This document shows, in pieces, positions 36,893 to 46,950 of a DNA stretch of 64,000 nucleotides. The stretch comes from Succinivibrionaceae bacterium (GTDB lineage: Bacteria > Pseudomonadota > Gammaproteobacteria > Enterobacterales > Succinivibrionaceae). Under the pieces are notes generated by a model. The model was given only the letters and a program-made list of their open reading frames with translations, searched no databases and had not been told where the DNA came from. The translations under genes and the position numbers were made by a program. The DNA lies in the NCBI GenBank assembly GCA_019420905.1, contig JAHZGH010000006.1:221920-285919 (forward strand), in the 5' to 3' direction. Within the stretch, counting starts at the first letter, position 1. Every line of letters begins with the position of its first letter.

Positions 36893-38134
36893 TTAAGCGC
36901 TGAGAGTCTTAGGAGTATAGGTGATTTTCTCCTTAGGATGACGATTTAAGCTTAAGCATAATAGCGAAGCTAAAAGACATAGGCTTATATCAATTACCCA
37001 GATTAGCTCATAGGAGTTAAAGTTTTTGACGAAAAATCCTCCTAATGAGGCGCTTATAAAGCAGCCTGCCTGATGAGAAATATACACAAGACCGAATAAA
37101 ACGGCTAATTTCTCAGCTCCAAACCTTGCGTTGACTAAAAGTGAGGTGGGAGCGACGGTTGCATCGCAGGTCAAGCCTAATCCAAAGGCAAACAGAATTG
37201 CAGAAAAATCATTTTTTGGCAATAAGAAGATATAGCTTAAAACTATCAATGCACGGGCTGCATATAGAAAGCCAAGCACATTAGCTGAGCTGTATCTGAT
37301 GCAGGCAATGCCGCATAAGAAAGCTCCTGCTGCAATAGCTAGGCCTAATAAGGTATATGCAAAAGTTGCCGTAGTGCTGCTTAAGCCTAAATGAATGAAT
37401 TCTGAATATAGGTGGGTAAAAATAATACCCATATGAAAGCCGCAGATGGCAAAGCTTATCAGCATGATCTGATAGCTTTTATCCTTTAAAGCCTGGCGCA
37501 GCACGCTTTTAATCGGCAGACCTGAAGCCTTGTCAGTTTTTTTGAGGTCTTGATTTAATTTTCCGATATATAAGGAAATAGGAATTAAAATCAAAACAGG
37601 GGCAGTTAAAATTAAAAGGGTCGTACTTACGCTGAATCCTTCTAAAAGCAGGGTAAAAGATGGTGAGAAAATTGAACTGCCTACGCCGGCTGCAGTATTT
37701 AAAATTCCTGAAAATATTACCGCCTGCCGCTCACTCATAAGCGGGCTTGCGCAGCTTAATACCAGACCAAAGCATAAGGCTCCGGTTGAGGCATAGAAAA
37801 ATACGCCTAAGAATATGAACATAGCTAAGCTAGAGCTTGCATATGCTGTACCTATAAGGCCAGCAGCTAGCATGGCGCAGCCTAAAAGCAAAACATCCTT
37901 ATAGGAATATCTTAAGGCTAAAAAGCCAAAAAAAGGCTGAGATAAGCCGTAGATAAATTGTCCTGAAGCAAGAATAAAACTTAAAAAGGCATAAGAAATG
38001 CCTGAGCTTTCGCTTAATGGGGTAATTAATAGCCCTAAATTAACGCGAATGCCATTGCTGACAGCATATATGAGTGCTGCTGTCAGTGCCAAAAACGCAA
38101 AGCTAGCGGTTTTGGAAAATTTAACTGCTCTCAT
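36893..38134 (-). CDS. MFS transporter, unknown substrate
   Basis: 413 aa from the ATG with SD GGGG; a GTG four codons upstream would bury the SD. About twelve hydrophobic helices in two halves with a central polar loop (~190-215) mark a major facilitator superfamily protein. Helix 2-3 has LRYSYKDVLLLG, a variant of the family's loop motif. Divergent from a LysR gene 128 bp away, which probably controls it. No substrate-specific motif is recognised. Confidence 0.88.
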   Translation of the reverse strand: MRAVKFSKTASFAFLALTAALIYAVSNGIRVNLGLLITPLSESSGISYAFLSFILASGQFIYGLSQPFFGFLALRYSYKDVLLLGCAMLAAGLIGTAYASSSLAMFIFLGVFFYASTGALCFGLVLSCASPLMSERQAVIFSGILNTAAGVGSSIFSPSFTLLLEGFSVSTTLLILTAPVLILIPISLYIGKLNQDLKKTDKASGLPIKSVLRQALKDKSYQIMLISFAICGFHMGIIFTHLYSEFIHLGLSSTTATFAYTLLGLAIAAGAFLCGIACIRYSSANVLGFLYAARALIVLSYIFLLPKNDFSAILFAFGLGLTCDATVAPTSLLVNARFGAEKLAVLFGLVYISHQAGCFISASLGGFFVKNFNSYELIWVIDISLCLLASLLCLSLNRHPKEKITYTPKTLSA

Positions 38135-38177
38135 ATAAAACCCCACAATAAATTCTGATATAAGTCATAATTTTTAC

Positions 38178-38187
38178 TTGATATCAA
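38178..38187. promoter_or_regulatory. Candidate LysR operator in the MFS-LysR gap
   Basis: TTGATATCAA, a perfect 10-bp palindrome between the divergent MFS and LysR genes. Placement supports a regulatory site; alone it is weak evidence. Confidence 0.35.
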
Positions 38188-38262
38188 TATATATATGGTT
38201 TTAATATAAGTAAATCAAATTTATCTTATTCTAATATTAGAAAAACTTATCAAAAAAAATAT

Positions 38263-39138
38263 ATGCAAAGATATATTGCCCTGCAAAAAATAGTTGAGCT
38301 AGGCAGCTTTTCTAAAGCGGCGTCAGCCTGCTGCTGTACTCAATCTGCTATAAGTCAAATGGTTTCTTCTTTAGAGGATGAATTGTCATTAAGGCTCTTA
38401 AACCGCAGCCGCAGCGGCATTTCTCTTACAGATGAGGGCAAAAGATTATATCCAAAGCTTGAGAAGATGGTTTTTGATTATTTTTCAATGCGGGAGACTG
38501 CTAACGAAATTAAAGGTCTTGAGATAGGTACGGTCAGAATCGGCACTATTTCAAGCATCTCTTCTCATTGGCTGCCTTTGATTTTAAAGGAATTTAGAGA
38601 TAAATATCCTAATATTGAATTTGTATTGAAGCAAGGCGATTACGATACTATTTTGGAATGGATTAAAACCGGGGCTGTTGATTTTGGCTTCTTAGCCCCG
38701 CAGGTTGCTCATGGGATTAAGTCTTTATTTATGAAAGAGGGCAGAATGCTGGCAGTGCTGCCTGAAAATCATCCTTTATCTAAATTGAAGACAATTCCTT
38801 TAGAGAGCATAGCTCAGGAGCCCTTTATTCTTTTAGAAGAAGGTGCTAACGTTTATGAGCCTCTTTATGCTTTCAAATCAGTAGGTCTTAAGCCTAATAT
38901 TCGCTATACCATGCATGATGATTATTCAATCATGAGTATGGTGGAAGCCGGCCTTGGAGTCAGCATCCTAGCTGAGCTGGTTTTAATGCGCTCAAGTGCC
39001 TATAAAGTAGTAATTCGTCCGACAACGCCGTCAATTGTAAGAAGGCTGGCTATTGGTTATAAGGATAGGCAGAGCTTGCCTATAGCGGCAAGACGCTTCA
39101 TTCAGATGCTGCATGATGCAGTAGATGAACTTCCTTAA
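38263..39138 (+). CDS. LysR-family transcriptional regulator
   Basis: 291 aa. Helix-turn-helix at ~1-60 (LQKIVELGSFSKAASACCCTQSAISQ) with three consecutive cysteines in the second helix region, which is unusual. The effector domain (~88-285) shows GTVRIGTISSIS and LLEEGANVYEP. The SD is weak. Divergent from the MFS transporter, so it probably regulates that gene. The ligand is unknown. Confidence 0.9.
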   Translation: MQRYIALQKIVELGSFSKAASACCCTQSAISQMVSSLEDELSLRLLNRSRSGISLTDEGKRLYPKLEKMVFDYFSMRETANEIKGLEIGTVRIGTISSISSHWLPLILKEFRDKYPNIEFVLKQGDYDTILEWIKTGAVDFGFLAPQVAHGIKSLFMKEGRMLAVLPENHPLSKLKTIPLESIAQEPFILLEEGANVYEPLYAFKSVGLKPNIRYTMHDDYSIMSMVEAGLGVSILAELVLMRSSAYKVVIRPTTPSIVRRLAIGYKDRQSLPIAARRFIQMLHDAVDELP

Positions 39139-39230
39139 TAAAAAATCGCGTATAAATTTAAACTCGCATTTTCTTTTGTAATATATTGTCAGATATTTAT
39201 TTCATATTTAATTTTATTAGGAGCATATGC

Positions 39231-39659
39231 GTGAAAAAATTAGCCTGTATTTTTGCTTGTGCAATGGCTTTAAGTGCCTGTACTAATACTCAGGCCCCTC
39301 TTGGAAAATCCTTACAGGATCTTGATGGAGAGTGGAGCGTAGTTTCAGTCAAAGGCCAGGATTTTACAGCTGCAGAGCAAATCAATAAAGCTTTTATCGG
39401 AATTAAGGCTCAGGATAAAAGACTTTATGGCAGCGCTTCCTGCAACCGCATCATGTCAGAGATTTCTTATGATGACAAAGACGGCTTAAATTTAGGCAAG
39501 GTAGCATCTACAATGATGTTATGCCCTGATATGGATAATGAACGCTTATTATTAGAGGCTCTATCTGAGGTTAAGGATTATCAAATTTCAGGTGATAAGC
39601 TTTATCTTTTAAATAAGGACAATCAGCCCTTAGTTGAATTGAGCCGTATCGCTGAATAA
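39231..39659 (+). CDS. META-domain lipoprotein (HslJ-like)
   Basis: 142 aa from GTG with SD AGGAG at 7 nt, which is preferred to an ATG 15 codons upstream without SD. Lipoprotein signal peptide ends in LSAC. The mature part is a META domain (~30-135): LDGEWSV, GSASCNR, and MMLCPDMDNERLLLEAL. HslJ-like META proteins are outer-membrane-associated and linked to stress tolerance. Single gene. Confidence 0.85.
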   Translation: MKKLACIFACAMALSACTNTQAPLGKSLQDLDGEWSVVSVKGQDFTAAEQINKAFIGIKAQDKRLYGSASCNRIMSEISYDDKDGLNLGKVASTMMLCPDMDNERLLLEALSEVKDYQISGDKLYLLNKDNQPLVELSRIAE

Positions 39660-39711
39660 CTGTCAAATAGCGTTATAATTGTGCACATTAGAAACTTTTT
39701 GGAGAAAAAAC

Positions 39712-39996
39712 ATGATAAAGCATATTGTAATGTGGAAATTTAAAGAAGGCTCTGAGGAGCAGATGCATCAGTTCTTAGATGGTCTTAAGGCTTTAAAAGG
39801 TCAGATTGAGTATTTACGTTCCTTAGAAGTCGGCGTAAATGTAAATCCTAAGGAAAAATTCAGTGCTACCTTAATTTGTGAATTTGACAATATGGAAGAT
39901 TTGCAGAAATATGCCGTTGATCCTCGTCATGTAGCCTGTCAGGCTATCTGCAAGCCGATTGCTTTAGAGCGTGCCTGCGTGGATTTTGAATTCTAA
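39712..39996 (+). CDS. Dabb (stress-responsive alpha/beta barrel) domain protein
   Basis: 94 aa. The ATG is chosen because of SD GGAG and because homologous starts read MIKHIVMWKFKEG. Dimeric ferredoxin-like Dabb fold: a strand HIVMWKF, a helix, ALKGQIEYLRSLEVGVN, then LICEFDNMEDLQKYAVDPRH. The function of these small proteins in bacteria is not established. Followed by a strong hairpin at 40055. Confidence 0.85.
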   Translation: MIKHIVMWKFKEGSEEQMHQFLDGLKALKGQIEYLRSLEVGVNVNPKEKFSATLICEFDNMEDLQKYAVDPRHVACQAICKPIALERACVDFEF

Positions 39997-40054
39997 AATT
40001 TTTTATTGTTAATCTATTCAAGTCAGTCCTAAAAACGGGCTCTTGTGAAGATAT

Positions 40055-40099
40055 TTGCGGCTGTAAATGAACTTTAAAAAGGTCAGTTTACAGCCGCAA
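40055..40099 (+). terminator. Hairpin terminator downstream of the Dabb gene
   Basis: Perfect 13-bp arms TTGCGGCTGTAAA / TTTACAGCCGCAA around a 19-nt loop that can pair further, followed by TAATTTTTATA. It lies 58 bp after the Dabb stop. Confidence 0.65.
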
Positions 40100-40821
40100 T
40101 AATTTTTATATATTTTTTCTTAAGCTGTTCTTATTTATATAAGAATTCTAAAAATATTTAATAACAGCTGTAAAAATAGGCTTAATTTTGAGATAGGAAT
40201 GTAAAGCTAGTTGGTTAGCATGATTCAATTGATGGCTGAAGAATGGCTTAAATGCTTGGGCTTTGCAATCGAAAGTTTACAAAATTGTTTGCGTTGCTGG
40301 CAATTAAAGATTTTATAAAGAAGCGTCGCTATGCGTCAGCGGTAGGGTAAAAAAATAGCAGCATTTGGGATAAGAACCTCTTAGATATAAATATATTCCG
40401 CCAGTGCAGACGTTAGCTTATATACTGGCTAAACCATGCTTGATATATGTGGCTATATCTGAAGATTGCTGAATTGGTTGTTTGACGATGAATAATGACG
40501 CTTTGATGAAGGAAAGATCTCATCTGCTGCAAGCCGTAATTTTGTATGTCAACCGCACCGTTTAATAAGTTAAATACAATAGCTCACAGATTTGCTGGTG
40601 TTCATCTGTTATAGTAGAACTATGCAAGTTTAGCTTATGGTGATTTCTTTGTGTTATTTATAATAAATTTTGTACTTTTATTATATTAGAATAATATTTT
40701 ATCTTAATATTCTGATGCGCCGTTAAACTTCCAACAATATGAATCGATTTATATTGGTTTAGTTATCGCAGATTTTATGCTGCAGCTGGTTTTCGGCTTA
40801 GATTCTTTTGTGGAGCTCTCT
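40100..40821. other. Intergenic region before the FadL-like gene
   Basis: About 720 bp without a supported gene. Only short open frames (25-32 codons) lacking RBS or known motifs occur. The composition is nearer the host average than the defence island, so it may contain old decayed coding sequence. Confidence 0.4.
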
Positions 40822-42105
40822 ATGAAAAAATTATGTGTCGTGTCTGCGCTCTGTCTTATGTGTGCATGTCAAGCTACAGCGGTAATGGCAGAAGGTTTTG
40901 CCATGACACAATGGAGCGCTAGGGGATTGGCCTTGGCAGGCGGCATGGTGGGGCGAGCTGACGATCCATCGGCTATTGCTTACAACGCTGCAGGCATCAC
41001 TCTTTTGCCAGGTACACAAGTCATGGGAGGCATTGCAGGCGGCGTTTCCAAGAATGTTATTGATATGGATAATCACTTAGGAGAGGTTACGTCTACAGCC
41101 AATAACTCAAGCAGTATACAGTTTGCGCCGAATGCTTATCTGTCTCACCAGCTTAACGATCGCTATTGGCTAGGGTTTGGTTTGTTCTCTCGTTTCGGAA
41201 TTAATAATGCATTTCCTGATGATTGGCCAGGTCGTTATGATGTTGTCAGCACAAAATTAAAGACTTTTTCCCTTGTGCCTACGGTGGCTATGAAGGTCAA
41301 TGAGCATCTGTCTGTTTCGGTAGGCTTAGAAGTTATGTACGCTAGCTTAACGAAGGTAAGTCAGATCCCTGTCTATGCATATTCTTCTAATGTTTATCCA
41401 ACGAAGCAAGAGGACAACAAAATGACGCTTGACGGGTCTAATTGGGGAATCGGCGCTCATTTGGGTGTTCACTTGCGTTTGAGTGACAAGCTGTACGTGG
41501 GCTTTTCCTATAAGAGTCCCGTTACCGTCAACCTTGATGGCGGAGCTGATTTTTCTCGCAATACAGCCAATGTGCTAGCTGAGACAAATCAGGTGCCTCA
41601 TGCTATTGATACAGGTACTCGCACAAAGATTCGCTTGCCTGACTCCTTTGCCTTGGGATTAACCTACTACCCGCAGGATAATCTAAGCATCGAGGTAGGC
41701 AGTGTCTTTACTCGCTGGTCTGTTTATGATTCCTTATACACCGAATTTGATTCTAACTTTCAGTTAGACGAAAAACGCGAATGGGATGATGGCTGGAACT
41801 TCAATGCCAGTGTGGAATATAAGCCTATGGACTGGCTTGCTCTGCGCGCTGGCATTTGGCATGAAACGCCAGTCACAAACAGGGCTTATCCAAGCTTTAT
41901 AGTTCCAGGTCACGGCCGTACTGGCGTCAGTGTGGGTACAGGCTTTAAATGGGATAACTGGAGGCTTGATATGGGGTATGCTCATGTTTGGATTCATGGA
42001 ATGCATGCTAACGATATTTATGTTGGCGCCTTAACTGGTGCTAGCATGGAAAGCCATGATTTGTCTGACAATATTTTTTCAGCCTCTATCAGCTATACGT
42101 TCTGA
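40822..42105 (+). CDS. FadL/OmpP1/TodX-family outer-membrane transporter
   Basis: 427 aa from the ATG with SD GGAG. A signal peptide ends at VMA/EGFA. The mature N-terminus GFAMTQWSARGLALAGG, then DDPSAIAYNAAGI, is the FadL hatch signature. The rest alternates beta-strand-like segments and ends in aromatic SISYTF, a typical outer-membrane barrel terminus. Family members import hydrophobic compounds such as long-chain fatty acids. No fad genes are nearby, so the ligand is open. Codon use is somewhat different from the neighbours (more CTG and GCT). Confidence 0.88.
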   Translation: MKKLCVVSALCLMCACQATAVMAEGFAMTQWSARGLALAGGMVGRADDPSAIAYNAAGITLLPGTQVMGGIAGGVSKNVIDMDNHLGEVTSTANNSSSIQFAPNAYLSHQLNDRYWLGFGLFSRFGINNAFPDDWPGRYDVVSTKLKTFSLVPTVAMKVNEHLSVSVGLEVMYASLTKVSQIPVYAYSSNVYPTKQEDNKMTLDGSNWGIGAHLGVHLRLSDKLYVGFSYKSPVTVNLDGGADFSRNTANVLAETNQVPHAIDTGTRTKIRLPDSFALGLTYYPQDNLSIEVGSVFTRWSVYDSLYTEFDSNFQLDEKREWDDGWNFNASVEYKPMDWLALRAGIWHETPVTNRAYPSFIVPGHGRTGVSVGTGFKWDNWRLDMGYAHVWIHGMHANDIYVGALTGASMESHDLSDNIFSASISYTF

Positions 42106-42671
42106 TTTCAAAAATCATTTCACTTTTGCGCAAGCTTGTATTTGTGTTGGGCAGATTTTTGAGGCAAACTGCTGAGAATTCAGAGCTATTTTAGCTGATT
42201 CTTTATTTAGAAAAATAGGCTGGTAAAAACACGGAAGTTCAAATTATCTTTGAAAGCGTACCTTTTAAGGGCAAGGAAAAACTCATATTTGAACTTTTTG
42301 CTGATTCTCAGCCAGCATGCTTATGAGCTTGCAAACCTTAGCTATAGCCTTACGACAGCTATGATGGTTATTGAGATAACTTTTGACAGTAAACAAACTA
42401 AGCTGTCCTCAGAAGAACAGATTGAAGAATGCTGTTAAACGATTAGTTGGGATTTTTTATTGCCCTTTGTGATATATAGCAAAACTCAGGACAATTTTCT
42501 TTTAATTACAAGCCTTTTAAGTTTTTTGTTTCTTTTAAGTGTTAATATCCTAAAGATATAATTTGTAAAATACCTGGCATATTAAGCTTTTTTACAAGTA
42601 TCTGAAATCAATCCATTACAATTAAAAAATCTTATTTATAAACAAGTTAGATAAAATATACAGGAATAATT
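42106..42671. other. Intergenic region after the FadL-like gene
   Basis: About 560 bp. An open frame at 42250-42438 has no SD and no known family, and a second frame over the same bases also looks weakly coding, suggesting decay. No terminator is clear. The promoter for the oxidoreductase operon should lie at the right end. Confidence 0.4.
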
Positions 42672-43655
42672 ATGATAAAGTTCGGTATCTTAGGGGCCGG
42701 CAAAATTGCAAGCGTGATGGCTGAAACCGTCAACATGATGGCTAAAAACGGCGAGGATATTTGCTTATGGGCTGTAGGCTCTAGATCAAAAGATAGAGCA
42801 TTGGAATTTGCTCAGCAATATAATATTAAGAATGCCTACGATTCTTATGAAAGCTTAGTTTCAGATCCTAGTTTAGATTTAGTTTATGTTGCAACCCCCC
42901 ATAATTTCCATTATGAAAATGCACTCTTGTGCATGCAGCATGGCAAGCATGTATTGTGTGAAAAGGCTTTTACTGTAAATGCAAAGCAGGCTCAAAAGCT
43001 GTGCTCTTTCGCTAAAGAGCATAAGCTTTTATTAGCAGAGGCTATTTGGACTCGCTATATGCCCATGCGCAAGATGATAAATGATGAGCTAGCTAGCGGC
43101 ATTATCGGCAATATCAGAATGGTAACTGCCAATTTAAGCTATCCAATGCTGAAAAAAGAGCGTTTATATAATATCAATTTAGCCGGGGGTGCTCTTTTAG
43201 ATGTAGGCATTTATCCCTTAAACTTTGCAAATATGATTTTAGGTACTCCTGATCGCATTGATGCAAGCTGCATAAAGAGCTCCACCGGGGTGGATTTAAG
43301 CGAGTCTATGACCTTAACTTATGAAAGTACTGCACAGATGGCTGTTTTATGCTCAACTTATGCAGCATCCTCCGATCGCTACGGCTTCATTCATGGCGAA
43401 AAGGGGTATATGCAGGTTGAAAATATCAACAATCCTCAGGGATATAAGATTTTCAATAAGGATTTTGAGCTTATCAAGGAAGTAGTTTGTCCAAAACAAT
43501 TTACAGGTTATGAGTACGAAGTCAGAGAGTGCATGCAATGCATAAAGGATGGAGTTTTAGAGTGTCCGTCCATGCCGCATCAGGATACCTTAAATATCAT
43601 GCAGCAGCTAGATACCATTCGCTCTCAGTTCGGCGTTAAATACCCGTTTGAATAG
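42672..43655 (+). CDS. Gfo/Idh/MocA-family oxidoreductase
   Basis: 327 aa. N-terminal Rossmann domain FGILGAGKIA (residues 3-12), the VATPHNFHYE loop, and EKAFTVN, a variant of the family's EKP motif with Ala for Pro. The C-terminal alpha/beta domain contains GGALLDVGIYPLN with the conserved D..Y/H region. Substrates in this family are usually sugars or inositol derivatives (dihydrodiol/glucose-6-P type). SD AGGAA. First gene of a four-gene oxidoreductase run, 9 nt before the next. Confidence 0.9.
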   Translation: MIKFGILGAGKIASVMAETVNMMAKNGEDICLWAVGSRSKDRALEFAQQYNIKNAYDSYESLVSDPSLDLVYVATPHNFHYENALLCMQHGKHVLCEKAFTVNAKQAQKLCSFAKEHKLLLAEAIWTRYMPMRKMINDELASGIIGNIRMVTANLSYPMLKKERLYNINLAGGALLDVGIYPLNFANMILGTPDRIDASCIKSSTGVDLSESMTLTYESTAQMAVLCSTYAASSDRYGFIHGEKGYMQVENINNPQGYKIFNKDFELIKEVVCPKQFTGYEYEVRECMQCIKDGVLECPSMPHQDTLNIMQQLDTIRSQFGVKYPFE

Positions 43656-43664
43656 GGAGATTGT

Positions 43665-44546
43665 ATGCAGAAAATAGCTTTTATTGGTTTAGGTATCATG
43701 GGAAAGGCCATGGTCTTGAATCTTTTAAAAAAAGGCTACAGCGTTGATTTTTATGCTCGTCATAAAGAGCGTACTTTGTCTGTTATTGAGTCAGGCGCCG
43801 TATTTCACGACAATATTCATGATGCTGTATGCAGTGCAGATGCGGTGATTACCATGGTGGGCGGACCTAAGGATGTAGAGGAGCTGTATTATAAGGACGG
43901 CGGCATTTTAGAGAGCGTAAAAGAGGGAACTTATCTTATAGACATGACATCCTCAAGCCCGTCTTTAGCGCAGAAATTATATCAGGATGCTAAAAAGAGG
44001 CATTTATTTTCGTTAGACGTACCGGTAACCGGCGGCGATGTAGGCGCTCGCGAGGGAACCCTGTCTTTAATGGTCGGCGGCGATAAAGAGTCTTTAGATA
44101 AAGTCTATGATATTTTAAGAGCTATGGGCTCGAAGATCACCTATATGGGAAAAGCCGGATCTGGGCAGAACTGCAAATTAGTAAATCAGATCATGTGTGC
44201 AGGAGCTTTAGCTGGCATGTGTGAGGGTTTAGCCTATGCTTCTTTTACAGGCTTAAATTTGCAGGATGTTTTAGATGCCGTATCAAAGGGGGCTGCAGCC
44301 TCCCGTTCTTTGGATCTGTATGGCGAGCGTATTTGCAGGGGAGATATGCAGCCTGGCGGAGCTCTGAGCTATTTGGTCAAGGATTTAAAGAATGCTCGTT
44401 CTGAGTTAAAGGGCAAAAAGCTAGAGCTTAAAATGACGGATGCAGTCTTGGATGTTTATGCCAAAATGGAAAGCTTAGGACAGGGTGCTTTAGGCGTTCA
44501 AGCTATGTATGCTTATCTATTAGATCAGGAAAATAATCATGAGTAA
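43665..44546 (+). CDS. 3-hydroxyisobutyrate/tartronate-semialdehyde reductase-family dehydrogenase
   Basis: 293 aa beta-hydroxyacid dehydrogenase. NAD(P) motif FIGLGIMGKAM (5-15), substrate loop DVPVTGGDVGAREGTL, and the catalytic lysine in GQNCKLVNQI are intact. The family includes GarR/GlxR (tartronate semialdehyde reductase) and 3-hydroxyisobutyrate dehydrogenase. With its neighbours a sugar-acid role is more likely, but this is inference. It overlaps the next gene by 8 bp. Confidence 0.9.
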   Translation: MQKIAFIGLGIMGKAMVLNLLKKGYSVDFYARHKERTLSVIESGAVFHDNIHDAVCSADAVITMVGGPKDVEELYYKDGGILESVKEGTYLIDMTSSSPSLAQKLYQDAKKRHLFSLDVPVTGGDVGAREGTLSLMVGGDKESLDKVYDILRAMGSKITYMGKAGSGQNCKLVNQIMCAGALAGMCEGLAYASFTGLNLQDVLDAVSKGAAASRSLDLYGERICRGDMQPGGALSYLVKDLKNARSELKGKKLELKMTDAVLDVYAKMESLGQGALGVQAMYAYLLDQENNHE

Positions 44547-45486
44547 AAAAATATTAGTTGCAGTTGATGTCAATGCAGAGCACTTAGAGCTCTTTAAGCA
44601 GGCTTCTTTGGGCAAATGTGATTTTATTGTCAAGAGCTTAAATGATGTTAGGGTTGAAGATGTAGCTGATATTGACGGCATTATCGGTAATGTTGCACCT
44701 GAGATTGTAAAACATGCTGAAAATTTGGAATTTTTACAGCTCAATTCAGCAGGATGCGATCAATACTTAAAGCCTGGTATTTTGAAAGATAAAACAGCCT
44801 TGTGTACAGCTGTAGGCTCCTATGGCTTAACTGTAAGCGAGCATATGTTAGCTTTAACTTTTGATTTGGTACGCCATTTTTCTTTATACAGAGATAAGCA
44901 GCTAGCTCATGACTGGTCAGACTGCGGCAGGATTTCTTCTATATGGGGCTCAACCATTGCTGTTTTAGGCTTAGGCGATATCGGCGGCAGCTATGCACAG
45001 AAAGTTAAGGCCTTAGGAGCTAAATGCGTTATCGGCATTCGCCGCAATATTCAAAATAAGCCGGATTATGTTGATGAGATTTACGCTTTTGAAGATTTAG
45101 ATAAGGTTTTGCCTCGAGCTGATATTGTGGCTATGGTGCTGCCTGATAGTCCTCTTACGCGTAATCTTATGAATAAAGAGCGTTTTAGCGTTATGAAAAA
45201 GGGCGCTTACTTAATCAATGCCGGACGCGGCAGCGCAGTAAATCAAGATGATTTATTAGAAGCTATAAAATCAGGACAAATTGCGGGAGCAGCTTTAGAT
45301 GTTACCACTCCTGAACCTTTACCAAAGGACAGTCCTTTGTGGGATGAAAGACGTATTTTTATTACGCCTCATGTCGCAGGCAACTTTTTCCTGCAGGAGA
45401 CCTTTGAGCGCATGATTAAAATTGCTGCAGGCAACTTAAAGGCATATCTTGAGGGCGGTAAATTAAGAAATCTAGTAAAGCGCTAA
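44539..45486 (+). CDS. D-2-hydroxyacid dehydrogenase
   Basis: 315 aa. Catalytic domain halves surround the NAD-binding domain with GLGDIGG (~143-149). The catalytic residues are present: Arg in INAGRGSAV, Glu in the TTPEPLPKD region, and His in ITPHVAG. The glyoxylate/hydroxypyruvate-reductase-like branch (GhrA-type) is plausible. SD AGGA lies inside the upstream gene; the 8-bp overlap supports co-translation. Confidence 0.9.
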   Translation: MSKKILVAVDVNAEHLELFKQASLGKCDFIVKSLNDVRVEDVADIDGIIGNVAPEIVKHAENLEFLQLNSAGCDQYLKPGILKDKTALCTAVGSYGLTVSEHMLALTFDLVRHFSLYRDKQLAHDWSDCGRISSIWGSTIAVLGLGDIGGSYAQKVKALGAKCVIGIRRNIQNKPDYVDEIYAFEDLDKVLPRADIVAMVLPDSPLTRNLMNKERFSVMKKGAYLINAGRGSAVNQDDLLEAIKSGQIAGAALDVTTPEPLPKDSPLWDERRIFITPHVAGNFFLQETFERMIKIAAGNLKAYLEGGKLRNLVKR

Positions 45487-45567
45487 TTTTAGATAAAAAA
45501 GCTTTAAATATATCAAAGCTTAACTATGCTTAGACATATATGGGCTTAACTAAGGTAGGTAAACACG

Positions 45568-46494
45568 ATGAGATATATTGAGTTTGGCCAGGATAAAACT
45601 AGAGTTTCGCAGTTAGTTTTAGGCTGCATGAGAATTCCGCAGCTGCAGGAGCCTCAGCTTGTAAAAGAGCTTTTAGATTTTGCGCTCTCAAATGGCATCA
45701 ATATGCTCGATACAGCGGATGTTTATAGCTTAGGCCGTTCAGAGGAGCTGCTAGGTGCGGCTTTTTCTAAGGAAAGCGGACTTAGAGATAAATTTTTCGT
45801 GCAGACTAAGTGCGGCATTCGTAAGGATCCGCATTTATACGACTTTTCTAAAAAGCATATTTTAGAGTCTGTTGAAGGAAGCTTAAAACGCTTAAATACA
45901 GATCATATTGATTGTCTGATTCTGCATCGCCCAGATCCTTTAATGGATCCCTGCGAGGTAGGAGAAGCTTTTAATATTTTGAAGGCCTCAGGAAAAGTTT
46001 TAAATTTTGGCGTCAGCAATATGAATCCTATGCAGATGCAGCTGCTTCAGTCTGGGCTTGATTGCGATTTAGTTGCAAATCAGGTGCAGTTTAGTGTTTG
46101 CCATACTCCTATGATAAATCACGGCATCAATGTCAATATGTATAATAATCCGGCAGTTAACCGTGACGGCGGAATTTTAGAGTATTGTCGTTTGAAGAAA
46201 ATCGTGATTCAAGCCTGGTCGGTATTGCAGCACGGCTTTTTTGAGGGAGTCTTTGTAGGATCTCCTAAGTATCTGCGCTTAAATAGCGTTTTAGATCGTA
46301 TAGCCGAGGAAAATAACTGTAACAGTACTGCTGTAGCAATCGCCTGGGTCCTCAGATATCCTGGGCTGATGCAGGCTGTTATTGGTACAACAAAGGCATC
46401 AAGGATCAAAACAGCAGCTGCAGCCTGCGAAATAGAGCTTAGCCGTGAGCAGTGGTATGAGATTTACCTAGCTGCTGGAAATGAATTGCCTTAG
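45568..46494 (+). CDS. Aldo/keto reductase (YdhF-like)
   Basis: 308 aa cytoplasmic aldo/keto reductase without a signal peptide, unlike the one at 28270. Tetrad: Asp in MLDTADVY, Tyr in the same segment, Lys in VQTKCGIR, His in LILHRPD. The C-terminal cofactor loop AVIGTTKASRIK is present. Closest by eye to the YdhF group. It follows the D-2-hydroxyacid dehydrogenase by 81 bp and ends in a terminator, closing the oxidoreductase operon. Confidence 0.9.
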   Translation: MRYIEFGQDKTRVSQLVLGCMRIPQLQEPQLVKELLDFALSNGINMLDTADVYSLGRSEELLGAAFSKESGLRDKFFVQTKCGIRKDPHLYDFSKKHILESVEGSLKRLNTDHIDCLILHRPDPLMDPCEVGEAFNILKASGKVLNFGVSNMNPMQMQLLQSGLDCDLVANQVQFSVCHTPMINHGINVNMYNNPAVNRDGGILEYCRLKKIVIQAWSVLQHGFFEGVFVGSPKYLRLNSVLDRIAEENNCNSTAVAIAWVLRYPGLMQAVIGTTKASRIKTAAAACEIELSREQWYEIYLAAGNELP

Positions 46495-46511
46495 AGAAAA
46501 TTAGGATAAAC

Positions 46512-46540
46512 AAAAGGGACGATAAATCGTCCCTTTTTTT
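46512..46540 (+). terminator. Intrinsic terminator of the oxidoreductase operon
   Basis: Perfect 12-bp stem AAAAGGGACGAT / ATCGTCCCTTTT with a tight loop and a T-run, 18 bp after the aldo/keto reductase stop. Confidence 0.85.
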
Positions 46541-46633
46541 CAATCTGTGAATAGATTTTTAGGTGTACCTTGAGGAAAAACCTCTAAGGCCAGACTAACA
46601 CTGCCATGTCTTAATTAGACTTTAGGCGCGTGA

Positions 46634-46904
<271 letters not shown>

Positions 46905-46921
46905 AGTAAAAAAACGTGTAA

Positions 46922-46950
46922 ATTTTACATATAAGAAAGGCTAATGTAAA
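46922..46950 (-). promoter_or_regulatory. rpsU promoter
   Basis: On the minus strand, -35 TTTACA, a 17-bp spacer and -10 TAAAAT, ~75 bp upstream of the rpsU start. Near-consensus sigma-70 spacing and sequence. Confidence 0.7.

Noticed and set aside
40488..40565. Short open frame of 25 codons upstream of the FadL-like gene
   Set aside because: Too short, with no SD or known motif.
42250..42438. Plus-strand 62-codon open frame after the FadL-like gene
   Set aside because: No RBS, no family, and a competing frame looks equally coding, which suggests decay.
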